Positions 50,400 through 61,148 of a stretch of 64,000 bases of DNA are shown one piece after another. The position numbers were made by a program, and so were the translations under genes. Each line of letters starts with the position of its first letter. Positions within the stretch are counted from its first letter, which is position 1. The notes under the pieces are model-generated. The model saw nothing but the letters and a program-made list of their open reading frames with translations, was not told the origin of the DNA and ran no database searches. The stretch is from Alicyclobacillus mali NBRC 102425 (GTDB lineage Bacteria > Bacillota > Bacilli > Alicyclobacillales > Alicyclobacillaceae), in assembly GCF_001570745.1 (NCBI RefSeq), contig NZ_BCSG01000003.1, positions 62,001-126,000 of the forward strand, written 5' to 3'.

Positions 50400-51692
50400 T
50401 CACTCGCGGATGAATCCCCGGTACTGGCGCTGGAGCAACTGGCCTTCCATCTGCTGCATCGTCTGCAGCGCAACGCCGACGAGAATGATCAGCGACGTGC
50501 CCTGAATGTTGTAATCGGTGAGATTCATGGCGCCCAGAAGAACGAACGGCAGTACGGATATCACACCCAGAAACACGGACCCGAACACCGTGACTCGGTT
50601 GATGACCTTGATGATGTACACCTCGGTTTCGTGTCCCGGCCGCACGCCCGGAATGAAGCCCGCGTGCTTTTGCAACTGCTCTGCCAGCTGCTGCGGGTTG
50701 ATCTGAACGTGCGTGTAGAAGAACGTGAACAGGATGATGAGAATCACTTCTGCGCCCATGAACCAGCCGGTCTGCGGGCTCAAGTAGCGCAGAATAAACT
50801 CGGCCCAGTGATGCGATTGAAAGTACGACGCGATGGTGTAGGGCAGAAACAGGAGCGAGATGGCGAAGATCACTGGGATCACGCCAGCCGCGAGCAACTT
50901 GATGGGGATGTACGACTGCTGGCCCGAATAGACCGTCCGTCCCACCACGCGCTTCGCGTATTGAACTGGGATTTTTCGCTCCGCCTGCTGAACGAGCACG
51001 ATCAGCGCAAAGATGACCACGATCCCCGCGATCAGGATCAGCGTCTTCAGAATCCCGAGGAAGAGGTGACCCGACTGATTCATGAACCAGCTCGCGTACA
51101 CCTCTTGCCCGAGGGTCGAGAAGCGAGACAGGATGCTTGTGAAAATGAGCAGCGAGATGCCGTTTCCGACGCCCTTCTCCGTGATCATCTCGCCGAACCA
51201 CATGAGGAGCGTATCTCCGGCCGTCAACGTGACCACGATCACGACGTACGACCACCAGTTGTTCGCCCCGGGAAGCAGCAGTCCCGATTTTGCGAACATA
51301 TACGTGAAGCCCGCGGCCTGCAGCAGACCGAGAGCCACGGTCAGATAGCGGGTGACCTGGGTCAGCTTTTGCCGCCCGGACTCACCCTCCTTCTGCCACT
51401 CCTCAAACCGCGGGATCACGCCCGACTGCAACAATTGCACGATGATCGACGCAGTGATGTACGGCGTGACACTCATCGCGAAGATCGAAAACCGATAAAA
51501 TGCGCCGCCGGAGAACATGTTCAGCAAGCTGAACAGGGCGTTGTTCCCGGCGCCCGCATTCAGGGCGCTCACGTTCATGCCGGGCACCGGAATGTACGTT
51601 CCAATCCGGTACACGGCAAGAACCATCAACGTGAACAGGATGCGTTTGCGCAGGTGCTTCAGGCGCCATAAGTTGGCGATGGCCTGCCACAC
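50400..51692 (-). CDS. secY: Protein translocase subunit SecY
   Basis: This 430-residue protein has 10 membrane helices and SecY signatures near the N-terminus (TYIPVPGMNV) and in the plug/pore region (AFYRFSIFAMSVTPYITASI). The cytosolic loop EEWQKEGESGRQKLTQVTRY contacts SecA. The GTG start at 51692 lies 1 nt beyond the rplO stop, with GAGGTGA in the rplO end acting as ribosome binding site. It forms the channel with SecE and SecG. Confidence 0.97.
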   Translation of the reverse strand: MWQAIANLWRLKHLRKRILFTLMVLAVYRIGTYIPVPGMNVSALNAGAGNNALFSLLNMFSGGAFYRFSIFAMSVTPYITASIIVQLLQSGVIPRFEEWQKEGESGRQKLTQVTRYLTVALGLLQAAGFTYMFAKSGLLLPGANNWWSYVVIVVTLTAGDTLLMWFGEMITEKGVGNGISLLIFTSILSRFSTLGQEVYASWFMNQSGHLFLGILKTLILIAGIVVIFALIVLVQQAERKIPVQYAKRVVGRTVYSGQQSYIPIKLLAAGVIPVIFAISLLFLPYTIASYFQSHHWAEFILRYLSPQTGWFMGAEVILIILFTFFYTHVQINPQQLAEQLQKHAGFIPGVRPGHETEVYIIKVINRVTVFGSVFLGVISVLPFVLLGAMNLTDYNIQGTSLIILVGVALQTMQQMEGQLLQRQYRGFIRE

Positions 51693-51693
51693 G

Positions 51694-52137
51694 TCAGATC
51701 ACCTCGACGGTGCCACCCGCGGCCTCAATCTTCGCCTTCGCCGAGGATGAGAACGCGTGGGCTTTCACCGTCAGGCTCACCTGCAACTCGCCCTCGCCGA
51801 GAATTTTGAGCCCGTCCAGCGGTTCGCGAATGATCCGGCGCTCGAGCAACATCTCCGGCGTCACGACCGTTCCAGCGGGGAAGACGTTCAGCCGATCCAC
51901 GTTGACCGTCGCGTACACCTTTTTGAACCGGGCATTGGTGAAACCCCGCTTCGGCAAGCGTCGGAACAGCGGCGTCTGACCACCTTCGAATCCTGGACGC
52001 ACGCCGCCACCCGATCTCGCCCACTGGCCCTTCGAGCCACGCGTGGACGTCTTGCCGTGGCCGGAACTGGTGCCGCGGCCCACCCGCTTCTTGCGGTGCT
52101 TCGAACCTTCTGCGGGCTTCAGCTCATGCAGTTTCAT
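51694..52137 (-). CDS. rplO: 50S ribosomal protein L15
   Basis: This 147-residue L15 has [20 protein letters not shown], the Gly-rich [20 protein letters not shown] and [18 protein letters not shown], and a C-terminal RNA-binding domain ending in AAGGTVEVI. It follows rpmD by 16 bp and is coupled to secY. Confidence 0.98.
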   Translation of the reverse strand: MKLHELKPAEGSKHRKKRVGRGTSSGHGKTSTRGSKGQWARSGGGVRPGFEGGQTPLFRRLPKRGFTNARFKKVYATVNVDRLNVFPAGTVVTPEMLLERRIIREPLDGLKILGEGELQVSLTVKAHAFSSSAKAKIEAAGGTVEVI

Positions 52138-52153
52138 CCGTCACACCTCCCTC

Positions 52154-52342
52154 TCACTCGTCGACCTCTGACACTTCAACCAGATGGCGAATGCGGTTCA
52201 CCATGCCGCGAATCACCGGCGTGTCTTCCCGCACGACCGTCTGATACAACTTGCGGAACCCTAGTGCCGCGGCCGTTTTGCGCTGCACGGGTTGGCGTCC
52301 GTTGGGGCTATGAACGAGCCGAATTGCGAGCTTCTTCGCCAC
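52154..52342 (-). CDS. rpmD: 50S ribosomal protein L30
   Basis: This 62-residue L30 begins at GTG 52342 (AKKLAIRLVHSPNGRQPVQ), chosen because GGAGG is 8 nt upstream. The conserved LGFRKLYQTVVREDTPVIRG follows. Eleven more codons are open upstream but are not homologous. It lies between rpsE and rplO. Confidence 0.97.
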   Translation of the reverse strand: MAKKLAIRLVHSPNGRQPVQRKTAAALGFRKLYQTVVREDTPVIRGMVNRIRHLVEVSEVDE

Positions 52343-52358
52343 CGTGTACGCCTCCTCT

Positions 52359-52859
52359 TCACAGAATCTCTTCAAGCGACTTTCCGCGAAGCCGCGCGAC
52401 TTCCTCCGGCCGCTTCAGCTGCTTCAGCGCATCGATGGTCGCGTGCACCATGTTGATGGGGTTGTTGGACCCGAGTGACTTCGTCACGATGTCCTTAATC
52501 CCTGCCAACTCGAGCACAGCGCGAACAGGGCCGCCGGCGATCACGCCGCTACCTTCCGGAGCCGGCTTCACCAGCACCTTGCCTGCGCCAAAGTGGCCCA
52601 ACGCTTCGTGCGGAATGGTCGTCTTTCGAAGGGGAACCTCGATCAGATGCTTCTTCGCGTCCTCAATGCCTTTGCGAATCGCATCCGGCACCTCCTGTGC
52701 CTTGCCGAGGCCCGCACCCACACGACCGTGACCGTCGCCGACCACCACGAGCGCCGAGAACGAGAAGCGCCGGCCGCCCTTCACGACCTTCGCCACGCGA
52801 TTCACATGGACGACGCGCTCCGTCAACTCCAATTGATTCGGGTCAATGCGCACGTGCAC
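52359..52859 (-). CDS. rpsE: 30S ribosomal protein S5
   Basis: This 166-residue S5 has the N-terminal dsRNA-binding region ([20 protein letters not shown], then [20 protein letters not shown]) and the C-terminal domain with [18 protein letters not shown]. The GTG at 52859 is followed by a second in-frame GTG at 52853; both are usable with GAGAGGAAGG. Confidence 0.97.
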   Translation of the reverse strand: MHVRIDPNQLELTERVVHVNRVAKVVKGGRRFSFSALVVVGDGHGRVGAGLGKAQEVPDAIRKGIEDAKKHLIEVPLRKTTIPHEALGHFGAGKVLVKPAPEGSGVIAGGPVRAVLELAGIKDIVTKSLGSNNPINMVHATIDALKQLKRPEEVARLRGKSLEEIL

Positions 52860-52877
52860 ACCTTCCTCTCTGTCGGA

Positions 52878-53237
52878 TTAGAAATCGAGCCCCGCTTCAC
52901 GGGCGGCATCCGCAAGCGCCTGAACACGACCATGGTACAGGTAACCGCCGCGATCGAACACGACCTTCTTGTATCCCTTCGCAAGTGCACGCTCGGCGAT
53001 CAGGCGCCCCACCTGACGCGCCCCTTCCACGTTCCCGCCGTTGCCCTCAAAGCCATTTTCCAGACTCGATGCGGCCGTAATCGTGTGTCCCACGGTGTCA
53101 TCGATGAGTTGAGCATAGATGTGCTTATTGGACCGGAACACGTTCAGTCGCGGCCGCTCGGGCGTTCCGAACACCTTCGACCGAACCCGCACGTGACGCC
53201 GTTTGCGCGCTTCGTTGCGGTTTGCCTTGGTAATCAC
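52878..53237 (-). CDS. rplR: 50S ribosomal protein L18
   Basis: This 119-residue L18, a 5S rRNA binder, has [20 protein letters not shown] and [20 protein letters not shown]. The GTG at 53237 has AAAGGAG 8 nt upstream; the ten codons before it are open but not conserved. It lies between rplF and rpsE. Confidence 0.97.
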   Translation of the reverse strand: MITKANRNEARKRRHVRVRSKVFGTPERPRLNVFRSNKHIYAQLIDDTVGHTITAASSLENGFEGNGGNVEGARQVGRLIAERALAKGYKKVVFDRGGYLYHGRVQALADAAREAGLDF

Positions 53238-53276
53238 GCTGTTCACTCCTTTGCTCAAGCGGCACAACCGCCGGCA

Positions 53277-53816
53277 TCACTTCTTACCGGTCTTGCCGAT
53301 CTTGCGCCGCACGTTTTCCCCTTCATAACGAATGCCCTTGCCCTTATACGGCTCGGGCGGCCTGATGGACCTGACCTTCGCAGCGTAGATGCCGACGAGC
53401 TCCTTGTCGATGCCACGCACGACGATCCTGTTCTGCGCGGGCACTTCCAGCTCAATGCCTTCCGTCTGCGGCAACTCCACCGGATGCGAGAAGCCGACCG
53501 ACAGGGTCACCTTGTTCCCCTGCTTTGTGGCGCGGTAACCCACGCCAACCAGCTCGAGATTCTTCGCGTACCCATTCGTCACGCCCTCAACCATGTTGGC
53601 GATGACGCTCCGCGTCGTGCCGTGCAGCGCACGATGCACCTTCTCATCCGACGGGCGCTCCACGACCACCTGGTTGTCCTGCACGATGACCTTCATGTCA
53701 GGATGGATACGGCGAGCAAGTTGGCCTTTCGGCCCTTTCACCGTCACTTCCCCGGCGTTGACCGACACCTCAACCCCTGCCGGGATCGGGATCGGCTTGC
53801 GACCAATACGAGACAT
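53277..53816 (-). CDS. rplF: 50S ribosomal protein L6
   Basis: This 179-residue L6 has [20 protein letters not shown] and the tandem L6 domains. The C-terminal signature [19 protein letters not shown] is present. It follows rpsH by 25 bp. Confidence 0.98.
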   Translation of the reverse strand: MSRIGRKPIPIPAGVEVSVNAGEVTVKGPKGQLARRIHPDMKVIVQDNQVVVERPSDEKVHRALHGTTRSVIANMVEGVTNGYAKNLELVGVGYRATKQGNKVTLSVGFSHPVELPQTEGIELEVPAQNRIVVRGIDKELVGIYAAKVRSIRPPEPYKGKGIRYEGENVRRKIGKTGKK

Positions 53817-53841
53817 TCATGACACCTCCCGTCGTCCCGAC

Positions 53842-54237
53842 TTACCAGACGTAGCAAATAACCTCGCCGCCGACACCCTGCCTGCGCGCCTCGCGATCCG
53901 TCATAATGCCCTTCGACGTCGAGATAATCGCGATGCCGAGTCCACCGAGCACACGCGGCAGGTCCTCGTGGCCCACGTACACGCGGCGCCCGGGCTTCGA
54001 AATGCGCTTCACCCCGGTGATCACGCGCTCATTGTTTTTGCCGTACTTGAGAAACAGGCGAATGGTGCCCTGCGGGCCGTCCTGGATGTACTCCGCATCC
54101 CGGATGTAGCCTTCGTTCTTCAAAATCTCCGCGATCGCGCGCTTCACCTTCGAAGCCGGAACCTCCACCTTCTCATGGCGAACGAGGTTCGCGTTGCGAA
54201 TGCGCGTGAGCATATCTGCAATCGGATCCGTCATCAT
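53842..54237 (-). CDS. rpsH: 30S ribosomal protein S8
   Basis: This 131-residue S8 has [20 protein letters not shown] and ends with [20 protein letters not shown] and CYVW. In many bacteria S8 represses the spc operon by binding rplE mRNA; no such site was identified by eye. ATG 54237 (ATGATG) follows AAGGAGG. Confidence 0.98.
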   Translation of the reverse strand: MMTDPIADMLTRIRNANLVRHEKVEVPASKVKRAIAEILKNEGYIRDAEYIQDGPQGTIRLFLKYGKNNERVITGVKRISKPGRRVYVGHEDLPRVLGGLGIAIISTSKGIMTDREARRQGVGGEVICYVW

Positions 54238-54264
54238 GCGAGCTCGCCTCCTTCCACTTCCCGA

Positions 54265-54450
54265 TTACCAACTGGCCTTCTTGACGCCCGGCAGCTGTCC
54301 CTTGTATGCCAGCTCGCGGAAGCAGATGCGGCACACGCCGAACTTGCGGTACACGGAGTGCGGCCGACCGCAGATGCGGCAGCGCGTGTACGCGCGAGTG
54401 CTGAACTTCGGCTTCCGCTGCGCCTTGATAATCATCGATTTCTTGGCCAC
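54265..54450 (-). CDS. rpsN: 30S ribosomal protein S14, type Z (zinc)
   Basis: This is the short 61-residue zinc form of S14, with [20 protein letters not shown] (about residues 24-43) providing four Cys ligands. It is the C+ paralogue typical of Gram-positives in the spc operon. It lies between rplE and rpsH. Confidence 0.98.
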   Translation of the reverse strand: MAKKSMIIKAQRKPKFSTRAYTRCRICGRPHSVYRKFGVCRICFRELAYKGQLPGVKKASW

Positions 54451-54469
54451 CGTAGGACCTCCCTTTCCA

Positions 54470-55009
54470 TTACTGGCGGAACGGCATTCCCAGCTCGGTC
54501 AAAAGCGCCCGCGCTTCTTCGTCCGTCTTCGCGGTGGTGACCACCACGACCTCCAGGCCGCGGACCTTGTCGATCTTGTCGTAGTCGATCTCGGGGAAAA
54601 TCAGCTGCTCGCGCAGACCCAGCGTGTAGTTCCCCCGGCCGTCGAACGAGCGCGGCGACACTCCGCGGAAGTCACGAACGCGCGGAAGCGCGAGATTCAT
54701 CAGCTTATCCAGGAAGTGATACATCCTCTCGCCCCGGAGCGTGACTTTCACGCCGATGGGCATACCCTGCCGCAGGCGAAAACCTGCGATGGACTTCTTC
54801 GCCCGCGTGACCACAGGCTGCTGGCCCGAGATGGCGCGCAGGTCTTCCACCGCCGCGTCAATCACCTTCGGGTTCTGCGTCGCCTCGCCGAGGCCCATGT
54901 TGATCACGATCTTCTCGAGCCGCGGAACCTGCATCGCATTTTTGTACTCGAACTGCTTCATCAATGCCGGAACCACCTGATTCCGGTACTTTTCCAACAA
55001 ACGAGCCAA
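54470..55009 (-). CDS. rplE: 50S ribosomal protein L5
   Basis: This 179-residue 5S-rRNA-binding L5 has [40 protein letters not shown] and [20 protein letters not shown]. It ends in [11 protein letters not shown]. It follows rplX by 27 bp. Confidence 0.98.
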   Translation of the reverse strand: MARLLEKYRNQVVPALMKQFEYKNAMQVPRLEKIVINMGLGEATQNPKVIDAAVEDLRAISGQQPVVTRAKKSIAGFRLRQGMPIGVKVTLRGERMYHFLDKLMNLALPRVRDFRGVSPRSFDGRGNYTLGLREQLIFPEIDYDKIDKVRGLEVVVVTTAKTDEEARALLTELGMPFRQ

Positions 55010-55036
55010 CGCTGTTCCCTCCTTTCACCTGGCTAC

Positions 55037-55357
55037 TCAGTCAAGGATTTCGCCAGACTTTTTCGCGTACCGGACCTTGCGCCCGTCCTCGAGGAATTTG
55101 TATCCCACGCGCGTGGGCTCGCCCGTCTTCGGATCCACAATCATCACGTTCGACACGTGAATGGGGGCCTCTTTCTCCACAATCCCGCCCTCGGGGTGCT
55201 GTGGATTCGGCTTCGTGTGGCGCTTCACGACGTTCACGCCCTCGACCACCACACGGCCTTCCTTCGGATACACCTTCAGGATCCGCCCCTGCTTCGACTT
55301 GTCCTTACCTGCGATCACGACCACCTTATCGCCGGTCTTCACACGCAGCTTTGGCAC
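55037..55357 (-). CDS. rplX: 50S ribosomal protein L24
   Basis: This 106-residue KOW-domain L24 has [20 protein letters not shown] and [20 protein letters not shown]. Two GTG codons are possible, 55357 and 55363, both after GAGGAGGGGG; the first gives the typical [10 protein letters not shown] start. It follows rplN by 29 bp. Confidence 0.97.
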   Translation of the reverse strand: MPKLRVKTGDKVVVIAGKDKSKQGRILKVYPKEGRVVVEGVNVVKRHTKPNPQHPEGGIVEKEAPIHVSNVMIVDPKTGEPTRVGYKFLEDGRKVRYAKKSGEILD

Positions 55358-55386
55358 GGTCACACCCCCTCCTCGCGCTCTTCCAG

Positions 55387-55755
55387 TCACAGCACCTCGG
55401 GTGCCAACGAGATGATTTTCATGAAGTCGCGATCGCGCAGCTCACGCGCAACCGGCCCAAAGATGCGCGTTCCGCGAGGGCTCTTGTCTTCGCGGATGAT
55501 GACAGCCGCGTTCTCGTCGAACCGGATGTACGAGCCGTCATTGCGGCGAATGCCGCGCTTGCTCCGCACGATGACGGCCTTCACGACGTCGCCCTTCTTG
55601 ACAACGCCACCGGGTGTTGCACTCTTGACGGACGCCACGATCACGTCGCCGATGTTCGCGTATTTTCGGTTCGAACCGCCGAGCACGCGGAAGCACATGA
55701 TCTCCTTCGCGCCCGAGTTGTCCGCAACCACGAGCCGCGTTTGCGGTTGAATCAT
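55387..55755 (-). CDS. rplN: 50S ribosomal protein L14
   Basis: This 122-residue L14 has [20 protein letters not shown] and [34 protein letters not shown] and the C-terminal [11 protein letters not shown]. It heads the spc section after rpsQ. Confidence 0.99.
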   Translation of the reverse strand: MIQPQTRLVVADNSGAKEIMCFRVLGGSNRKYANIGDVIVASVKSATPGGVVKKGDVVKAVIVRSKRGIRRNDGSYIRFDENAAVIIREDKSPRGTRIFGPVARELRDRDFMKIISLAPEVL

Positions 55756-55786
55756 CGCCGTATCCTCCCTTCAACAGGCAGCCAAA

Positions 55787-56056
55787 TCAAACGATCTCGG
55801 CCCGCTCCACGATCTCGACCAGGCGCCAGCGCTTCTCCTTGCTGAGCGGCCGAGTCTCCATAATCCGCACGATGTCCCCGATTTTCGCCTCGTTATGTTC
55901 GTCGTGCGCCTTGAACTTCTTCGTGCGACGGACCGTCTTCGCGTAGAGCGGGTGCATCACGTGCTCCTCGACGGCGACGACAATGGTCTTATCCATCTTG
56001 TCGCTCACGACCTTGCCGACGCGAACCTTGCGTTGATTGCGCTCATTCTCAGCCAT
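55787..56056 (-). CDS. rpsQ: 30S ribosomal protein S17
   Basis: This 89-residue OB-fold S17 has [40 protein letters not shown] and [20 protein letters not shown]. It is between rpmC and rplN, 17 bp after rpmC. Confidence 0.98.
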   Translation of the reverse strand: MAENERNQRKVRVGKVVSDKMDKTIVVAVEEHVMHPLYAKTVRRTKKFKAHDEHNEAKIGDIVRIMETRPLSKEKRWRLVEIVERAEIV

Positions 56057-56073
56057 ACAAAGAACCTCCTCTC

Positions 56074-56271
56074 TTAACCGATACCCAACTCGCGTTGACG
56101 CAGGATCGTCTTCGCGCGCGCGATATCCTTGCGAACCTGCCGAATGCGCATAGGATTCTCCAATTGACCCGTAGCGAGTTGGAAGCGGAGGTTGAACAAC
56201 TCGTCCTTCAGCCCATCGATCCGGGCCTTCAGCTCCTCGTCACTCAGACTCCGAAGCTCAGTTGCCTTCAT
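56074..56271 (-). CDS. rpmC: 50S ribosomal protein L29
   Basis: This 65-residue two-helix L29 has [20 protein letters not shown] and [20 protein letters not shown]. The ATG at 56271 lies inside the rplP end (14-nt overlap), a common arrangement. The eight codons before it are not conserved. Confidence 0.97.
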   Translation of the reverse strand: MKATELRSLSDEELKARIDGLKDELFNLRFQLATGQLENPMRIRQVRKDIARAKTILRQRELGIG

Positions 56272-56695
56272 TCGCGTCACCACCCACTTCTTCACGAGTC
56301 ACAAACTTGCACTTGATCGGCAGCTTGTGCGCAGCAAGGCGCATCGCTTCACGCGCAACCTCTTCGCTCACGCCGGCCACTTCGAACAACACGCGGCCCG
56401 GCTTCACAACCGCAACCCACATCTCCGGCGAACCCTTACCGCTACCCATACGGGTCTCGGCAGGCTTCTTCGTCACAGGCTTGGACGGGAAGATCTTAAT
56501 CCACACCTTGCCACCGCGGCGCATGTAGCGCGTCATCGCAATACGGGCGGCTTCAATCTGCCGGTTCGTCACCCAGGCGGGCTCAAGCGCCACCAACCCG
56601 TACTCGCCAAACGCGACCGTCTGTCCGCCCTTCGCGCGCCCCTTCATGCGACCGCGATGCTCCTTGCGGTACTTCACGCGCTTTGGCATCAACAT
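56258..56695 (-). CDS. rplP: 50S ribosomal protein L16
   Basis: This 145-residue L16 has [40 protein letters not shown] and [20 protein letters not shown]. It overlaps rpmC by 14 nt and follows rpsC by 6 bp. Confidence 0.98.
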   Translation of the reverse strand: MLMPKRVKYRKEHRGRMKGRAKGGQTVAFGEYGLVALEPAWVTNRQIEAARIAMTRYMRRGGKVWIKIFPSKPVTKKPAETRMGSGKGSPEMWVAVVKPGRVLFEVAGVSEEVAREAMRLAAHKLPIKCKFVTREEVGGDANEGN

Positions 56696-56701
56696 GGTCC
56701 A

Positions 56702-57382
56702 TCAACCTCCCTGAACCGCTTCGGAAGCCGCCTCCGCCTGGGTGTTCTTCCGCTTCGGCAACACTTCTCCCCGGTAAATCCATACTTTCACGCCGATCCG
56801 TCCGTACGTCGTGTGCGCCTCGGCGAGCGCGTAATCGATATCCGCCCGAAGCGTCTGCAGAGGAACCGTGCCCTCCACGTAGCCCTCCGTGCGGGCAATT
56901 TCAGCGCCGCCCAACCGGCCGGACACCTGCACGCGCACGCCCTTTGCGCCAGCGCGCATCGAACGCTGGATGGCCTGCTTCATCGCACGGCGAAATGCCA
57001 CGCGCCGTTCAAGCTGTTGCGCAATGCTCTCCGCCACCAGCTTCGCGCACAGATCCGGTTGCTTGATCTCCGAGATGGAGATGTGAACGCGCTTCGCCGT
57101 CAGCTTGTTCAGCTCGTTGCGCAGGGCGTCGACTTCCTGGCCACCCTTGCCGATCACCATGCCGGGTTTCGCCGTGTGAATCGTCACGTTGATCCGATTC
57201 GCGGCGCGCTCGATCTCGACCGAACTCACGGCGGCATCCTTCAGGCGATGCATGACATAGTTGCGGATCTTCAGGTCCTCGTGAAGGAGGTCCTGATAGT
57301 CCTTCTTGTTGGCGTACCATTTCGCTTCCCAGTCACGGATGATCCCAATGCGAAGGCCGATTGGGTTGACTTTTTGCCCCAT
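56702..57382 (-). CDS. rpsC: 30S ribosomal protein S3
   Basis: This 226-residue S3 has [20 protein letters not shown], the KH domain [20 protein letters not shown] and the C-terminal [20 protein letters not shown]. It sits near the mRNA entry site. It follows rplV by 15 bp. Confidence 0.98.
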   Translation of the reverse strand: MGQKVNPIGLRIGIIRDWEAKWYANKKDYQDLLHEDLKIRNYVMHRLKDAAVSSVEIERAANRINVTIHTAKPGMVIGKGGQEVDALRNELNKLTAKRVHISISEIKQPDLCAKLVAESIAQQLERRVAFRRAMKQAIQRSMRAGAKGVRVQVSGRLGGAEIARTEGYVEGTVPLQTLRADIDYALAEAHTTYGRIGVKVWIYRGEVLPKRKNTQAEAASEAVQGG

Positions 57383-57397
57383 GCAGGCAATCCCTCC

Positions 57398-57754
57398 TTA
57401 CCGTTCCGCCACCACGACGGTGATATGGCTCGTGCGCTTGAAAATGCTGAAGGCACGGCCTTGCGCGCGGGGATGCCAGCGCTTCAGCGTCGGTCCCTCG
57501 TCCACGTAGATTTCCTTGACGTACAGCCTATCCACGTCCATGTTGTGATTGTTTTCTGCGTTTGCGATTGCAGAGCGCAGCACTTTTTCGACCAACGGCG
57601 ACGCGCCCCGCGGAGTAAACTTCAGGATGGCGAGCGCCTCCTGCACGTTCTTGCCGCGCACCAAGTCGACCACCAGGCGAGCTTTCCGCGGCGCGATCCG
57701 CAGGTAACGCGCAACCGCGCGAGCCGTCCGCGTTTCCGACTGCGTCGATGCCAT
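57398..57754 (-). CDS. rplV: 50S ribosomal protein L22
   Basis: This 118-residue L22 has [20 protein letters not shown] and the exit-tunnel loop ([20 protein letters not shown]). ATG 57754 follows a GGAGG. It follows rpsS by 61 bp. Confidence 0.98.
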   Translation of the reverse strand: MASTQSETRTARAVARYLRIAPRKARLVVDLVRGKNVQEALAILKFTPRGASPLVEKVLRSAIANAENNHNMDVDRLYVKEIYVDEGPTLKRWHPRAQGRAFSIFKRTSHITVVVAER

Positions 57755-57815
57755 GACACGACCTCCTTCGTTTGGGGCTGGCCTCTACCAGCCACCCCAG
57801 CATGCTCCCATCACG

Positions 57816-58097
57816 TCAACGCGAGCGCGACGACTTCTCATCTCCGGCGTGACCGCGGAATGTCCGCGTCGGGACGAACTCACCCAGCTTATGTCCGACC
57901 ATATCCTCCGTCACATACACCGGCACGTGTTTGCGTCCGTCATGCACCGCGAACGTGTGCCCCACGAATTGCGGAAAGATGGTCGAGCGGCGAGACCACG
58001 TCTTGATGACCTTCTTCTCGCCCGAGGCGTTCAGAGCCTCGACCTTCTTCATGAGATGGGCGTCACAGAACGGACCCTTCTTCAAAGAACGAGCCAC
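57816..58097 (-). CDS. rpsS: 30S ribosomal protein S19
   Basis: This 93-residue S19 starts at GTG 58097 ([19 protein letters not shown]) after [26 protein letters not shown] and [16 protein letters not shown] follow. The open frame extends seven codons upstream without conservation. Confidence 0.97.
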   Translation of the reverse strand: MARSLKKGPFCDAHLMKKVEALNASGEKKVIKTWSRRSTIFPQFVGHTFAVHDGRKHVPVYVTEDMVGHKLGEFVPTRTFRGHAGDEKSSRSR

Positions 58098-58136
58098 TGC
58101 GAACGACCTCCCTTCCAAGTCAACGTAACTTTCGCC

Positions 58137-58967
58137 TTACTTCGTCCGACGGCGGACAATGTACTTGTCGGTCGGATGGTTCTTCTTCCGGGTCTTCTTA
58201 CCCAGCGTCGGCTTGCCCCACGGCGACATCGGCGACTTGCGGCCGATCGGCGCCTTGCCTTCGCCACCGCCGTGCGGGTGATCCACCGGGTTCATGGCAG
58301 AACCGCGAACCGTGGGCCTGCGCCCGATCCAGCGGCTGCGCCCAGCCTTGCCGAGTGTGATGTTTTCGTGATCCAGATTTCCGACCTGTCCAATGGTCGC
58401 ACGGCATTCCACGCGGATCTTGCGCACCTCGCCCGATGCCAGACGGACTTGCGCGTAGTCGCCCTCTTTTGCCATGAGCTGCGCGCTTGCGCCCGCCGCG
58501 CGAGCCAGCTGGCCGCCGTGGCCGGGGCGAAGCTCGATGTTGTGGATGACGGTACCCACAGGAATCGAGCGGAGCGGCAGCGCGTTGCCGACGCGAATAT
58601 CGACGTCGTCTCCGCTCATCACCACATCGCCCACCTTCAGGCCGTGCGGCGCCAGGATGTAGCGCTTTTCGCCGTCCAGATAGTGAAGCAGCGCGATGCG
58701 GGCGGACCGGTTCGGGTCGTACTCAATCGTGGCGACCTTCGCCGGCACACCATCCTTGTTCCGCTTGAAGTCAATCAGGCGGTACATCCGCTTGTGCCCG
58801 CCACCCCGATGGCGCACGGTGATGCGGCCTTGATTGTTGCGACCCGCTTTCTTTTTCAGCGGGACGAGCAGCGACCTCTCCGGTTGGTCCGTCGTGATCT
58901 CGTCGAACGTCGAGACCGACATGAAGCGGCGACCGGGAGAAGTCGGGCGATACTTCTTAATCCCCAT
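58137..58967 (-). CDS. rplB: 50S ribosomal protein L2
   Basis: This 276-residue L2 has [39 protein letters not shown] and the peptidyl-transferase-proximal [19 protein letters not shown] with the essential His. It follows rplW by 30 bp. Confidence 0.99.
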   Translation of the reverse strand: MGIKKYRPTSPGRRFMSVSTFDEITTDQPERSLLVPLKKKAGRNNQGRITVRHRGGGHKRMYRLIDFKRNKDGVPAKVATIEYDPNRSARIALLHYLDGEKRYILAPHGLKVGDVVMSGDDVDIRVGNALPLRSIPVGTVIHNIELRPGHGGQLARAAGASAQLMAKEGDYAQVRLASGEVRKIRVECRATIGQVGNLDHENITLGKAGRSRWIGRRPTVRGSAMNPVDHPHGGGEGKAPIGRKSPMSPWGKPTLGKKTRKKNHPTDKYIVRRRTK

Positions 58968-58997
58968 CGAGACGACCTCCTTATCAGTGGACTACCA

Positions 58998-59285
58998 TCA
59001 CGACTCGCCGAAGAAGTCGATCGTCTTCGAGCCGGGCTTCAGTTTGACAATAGCCTTCTTCCAGTCCGGCGTGCGGCCGACGAACTTCCCCACGCGCTTC
59101 TGTTTGCCGTGCACATTCATGGTGTGCACGGACTCCACCTGAACGTCGAACAACTTTTCAATCGCCTTACGGATCTCAACCTTGTTCGCGCGGCGATCGA
59201 CCTCAAACACATACTTGTTCTCTTCCATCAATTCCGTGGAGCGCTCCGTGATAATCGGGCGCTTGATCAAATCGCGCGGATCCAT
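58998..59285 (-). CDS. rplW: 50S ribosomal protein L23
   Basis: This 95-residue L23 has [20 protein letters not shown] and the loop segment [16 protein letters not shown]. It forms part of the exit-site docking platform for SRP and trigger factor. Its ATG overlaps the rplD stop by 1 nt (TGATG). Confidence 0.98.
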   Translation of the reverse strand: MDPRDLIKRPIITERSTELMEENKYVFEVDRRANKVEIRKAIEKLFDVQVESVHTMNVHGKQKRVGKFVGRTPDWKKAIVKLKPGSKTIDFFGES

Positions 59286-59905
59286 CAGGCGAACACCTCC
59301 TCCACCTTCTGAACGGCGTCCTTGGTCAGCACGAGATGGTCGTGACGGAGGAGTTCGTACACATTGAGGCCCGCCGCCTCCATGTACTTCACGTTCGGAA
59401 CGTTGCGCGCCGAGAGGTAGACCGGCCGCTTCTTTTCGCCGTCCACAATCAGCGCCTTCTCCACATTCAAGTTTTGCAGGACGCCGACCATGTCCTTCGT
59501 CTTCGGGCGTTCAAACTCGAATCCTTCCACCACGACAATCTTGCCCTCTTGCACTTTGGAAGAGAGGGCGCTGTACAGCGCGGCGCGCCGTACCTTCTTC
59601 GGCACCTTGAACGCGTACGACCGCGGCGTCGGCCCATGCACCACGCCGCCTCCGCGCCACTGCGGCGCGCGAATGCTGCCTTGGCGCGCACGACCCGTAC
59701 CCTTTTGGCGCCAGGGCTTGCGGCCACCGCCGGAAACTTCCGAGCGCGTCTTCGTCTTGTGCGTCCCGCGGCGCCGAGCGGCGAGATACTGCAGGACCAC
59801 GATGTGCATCAGATCCGGCCGGATCGGCGCACCGAAGATCTTCTCCTTCAGCTCGATCTCGCCCACCTGCTGGCCGGCCGTGTTCAATACAGCGACTGTC
59901 GGCAT
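59285..59905 (-). CDS. rplD: 50S ribosomal protein L4
   Basis: This 206-residue L4 has [20 protein letters not shown] and the extended loop [20 protein letters not shown], then [20 protein letters not shown]. In gamma-proteobacteria L4 represses the S10 operon through its leader; whether it does so here is unknown. It is coupled to rplW. Confidence 0.98.
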   Translation of the reverse strand: MPTVAVLNTAGQQVGEIELKEKIFGAPIRPDLMHIVVLQYLAARRRGTHKTKTRSEVSGGGRKPWRQKGTGRARQGSIRAPQWRGGGVVHGPTPRSYAFKVPKKVRRAALYSALSSKVQEGKIVVVEGFEFERPKTKDMVGVLQNLNVEKALIVDGEKKRPVYLSARNVPNVKYMEAAGLNVYELLRHDHLVLTKDAVQKVEEVFA

Positions 59906-59933
59906 GTCGTCTTCCTCCTTTCAGTCAGGCTCC

Positions 59934-60569
59934 TCACTGCTGAGCCGGCTGCTTCACAGCCGAGCGGATAGTCACAAACGAATTGCGAGGCCCCGGCACC
60001 GAACCTTTGATCAGAATGACGTTCTTCTCCGAATCGACCTTGACGACCTCGAGGTTCTGCACGGTCACCCGCTCGCCTCCCATGCGCCCCGCCATCGTCT
60101 GACCCTTGAACGTGCGGTTTGGCGCGATGGATCCGAGCGAACCCACGCCGCGGTGATACTTCGAACCGTGCGCCATCGGCCCGCGATGCTGATTGTGGCG
60201 CTTAATGGGGCCCGCGAAGCCCTTGCCCTTCGACACGCCGGTCACATCCACGATATCGCCAGGCGCAAAGATGTCAGCCTTCAACTGTTGCCCAACCTCG
60301 TAGTCTCCCACGTTCACGCCGCGGATCTCACGGATGTACCGCTTGGGGGCCGTACCGGCCTTCGCCGCATGCCCAACTTCCGGCTTCGTCGCACGACTCG
60401 CCTTCTTGTCCGCAAAGCCCAGCTGAATCGCCTCATAGCCATCCCTGTCCAGGACGCGCTTGTGGAGCACGACACACGGGCCTGCCTCAATCACTGTCAC
60501 CGGCACAACGTCTCCGTCCTCCGTGAAGACCTGCGTCATGCCGAGCTTGCGCCCGAGAATTCCTTTCAA
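59934..60569 (-). CDS. rplC: 50S ribosomal protein L3
   Basis: This 211-residue L3 has [40 protein letters not shown] and the loop [20 protein letters not shown]. The start is taken as TTG 60569, because GGAGG is 7 nt upstream and because the family begins with KGILG; a GTG at 60578 abuts the same site. Confidence 0.97.
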   Translation of the reverse strand: MKGILGRKLGMTQVFTEDGDVVPVTVIEAGPCVVLHKRVLDRDGYEAIQLGFADKKASRATKPEVGHAAKAGTAPKRYIREIRGVNVGDYEVGQQLKADIFAPGDIVDVTGVSKGKGFAGPIKRHNQHRGPMAHGSKYHRGVGSLGSIAPNRTFKGQTMAGRMGGERVTVQNLEVVKVDSEKNVILIKGSVPGPRNSFVTIRSAVKQPAQQ

Positions 60570-60623
60570 AGCGTGCACCTCCTCGTCGCACGTTACAACG
60601 CATCCACGCGTTTCACACTATGA

Positions 60624-60932
60624 TCAAAGCTTGATCTCGATGTCCACACCCGAAGGCAGGTCGAGGCGCATGAGCGCATCCACCGTCTGCGGCGTCGGAT
60701 TGTGGATGTCGATCAATCGCTTGTGCGTGCGAATCTCAAACTGCTCCCGCGAATCCTTGTACTTGTGAGGAGCGCGCAGAATCGTGTACACCTCGCGATC
60801 CGTCGGAAGCGGCACAGGCCCAGACACCTTCGCCCCCGAGCGTTTCGCCGTTTCGACGATGCGCTCCGCAGATTGATCCAATACCGTGTGATCATACGCC
60901 TTCAGGCGGATCCGGATCTTTTGCTTCGCCAT
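60624..60932 (-). CDS. rpsJ: 30S ribosomal protein S10
   Basis: This 102-residue S10 (NusE) has [40 protein letters not shown] and [20 protein letters not shown]. It is the first gene of the S10-spc-alpha superoperon, after a 120-nt structured leader and a strong promoter. S10 also joins NusB in antitermination. Confidence 0.99.
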   Translation of the reverse strand: MAKQKIRIRLKAYDHTVLDQSAERIVETAKRSGAKVSGPVPLPTDREVYTILRAPHKYKDSREQFEIRTHKRLIDIHNPTPQTVDALMRLDLPSGVDIEIKL

Positions 60933-60960
60933 ATGTTTTCCCTCCTTTGTCGCCCAATTC

Positions 60961-61053
60961 GTTGGACATACTCAGCGGAAATTCCCCCAGCGGTATCCCA
61001 TATGGCGCTGGACACATGGGCAACCTTCCGCCTCATCGCCTTAAGAGACCAAC
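60961..61053 (-). promoter_or_regulatory. Structured 5' leader of the S10 operon
   Basis: The leader RNA can fold into nested stems: GTTGG/CCAAC (61049-61053 with 60961-60965), GCGGAA/TTCCGC (61026-61031 with 60975-60980) and CCAGCG/CGCTGG (61006-61011 with 60987-60992). Nesting and position suggest an autoregulatory ribosomal protein leader. It was found by eye, and no family assignment is made. Confidence 0.45.
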
Positions 61054-61060
61054 GCCCGAT

Positions 61061-61089
61061 ATTATACTAGACGCTCGATGCGCTGACAA
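61061..61089 (-). promoter_or_regulatory. Sigma-A promoter of the S10-spc-alpha superoperon
   Basis: TTGTCA (61084-61089) and a perfect TATAAT (61061-61066) on the minus strand are spaced exactly 17 bp, about 130 nt before rpsJ. It is the strongest promoter seen in the window and lies downstream of the tuf hairpin, so the superoperon can be transcribed independently of tuf. Confidence 0.85.
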
Positions 61090-61148
61090 GAGCCGCGCGC
61101 CAGTTCAGTCTCGGCAGCTCCGCACCGGCGCTGAGTCCGCCCACATGC

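Noticed and set aside
56192-59312. Two long plus-strand frames (604 and 519 codons) over the S10 operon
   Set aside because: They mirror the complementary strand of rpsC, rplV, rplB and others; composition is Arg/His/Leu-rich with no homology.
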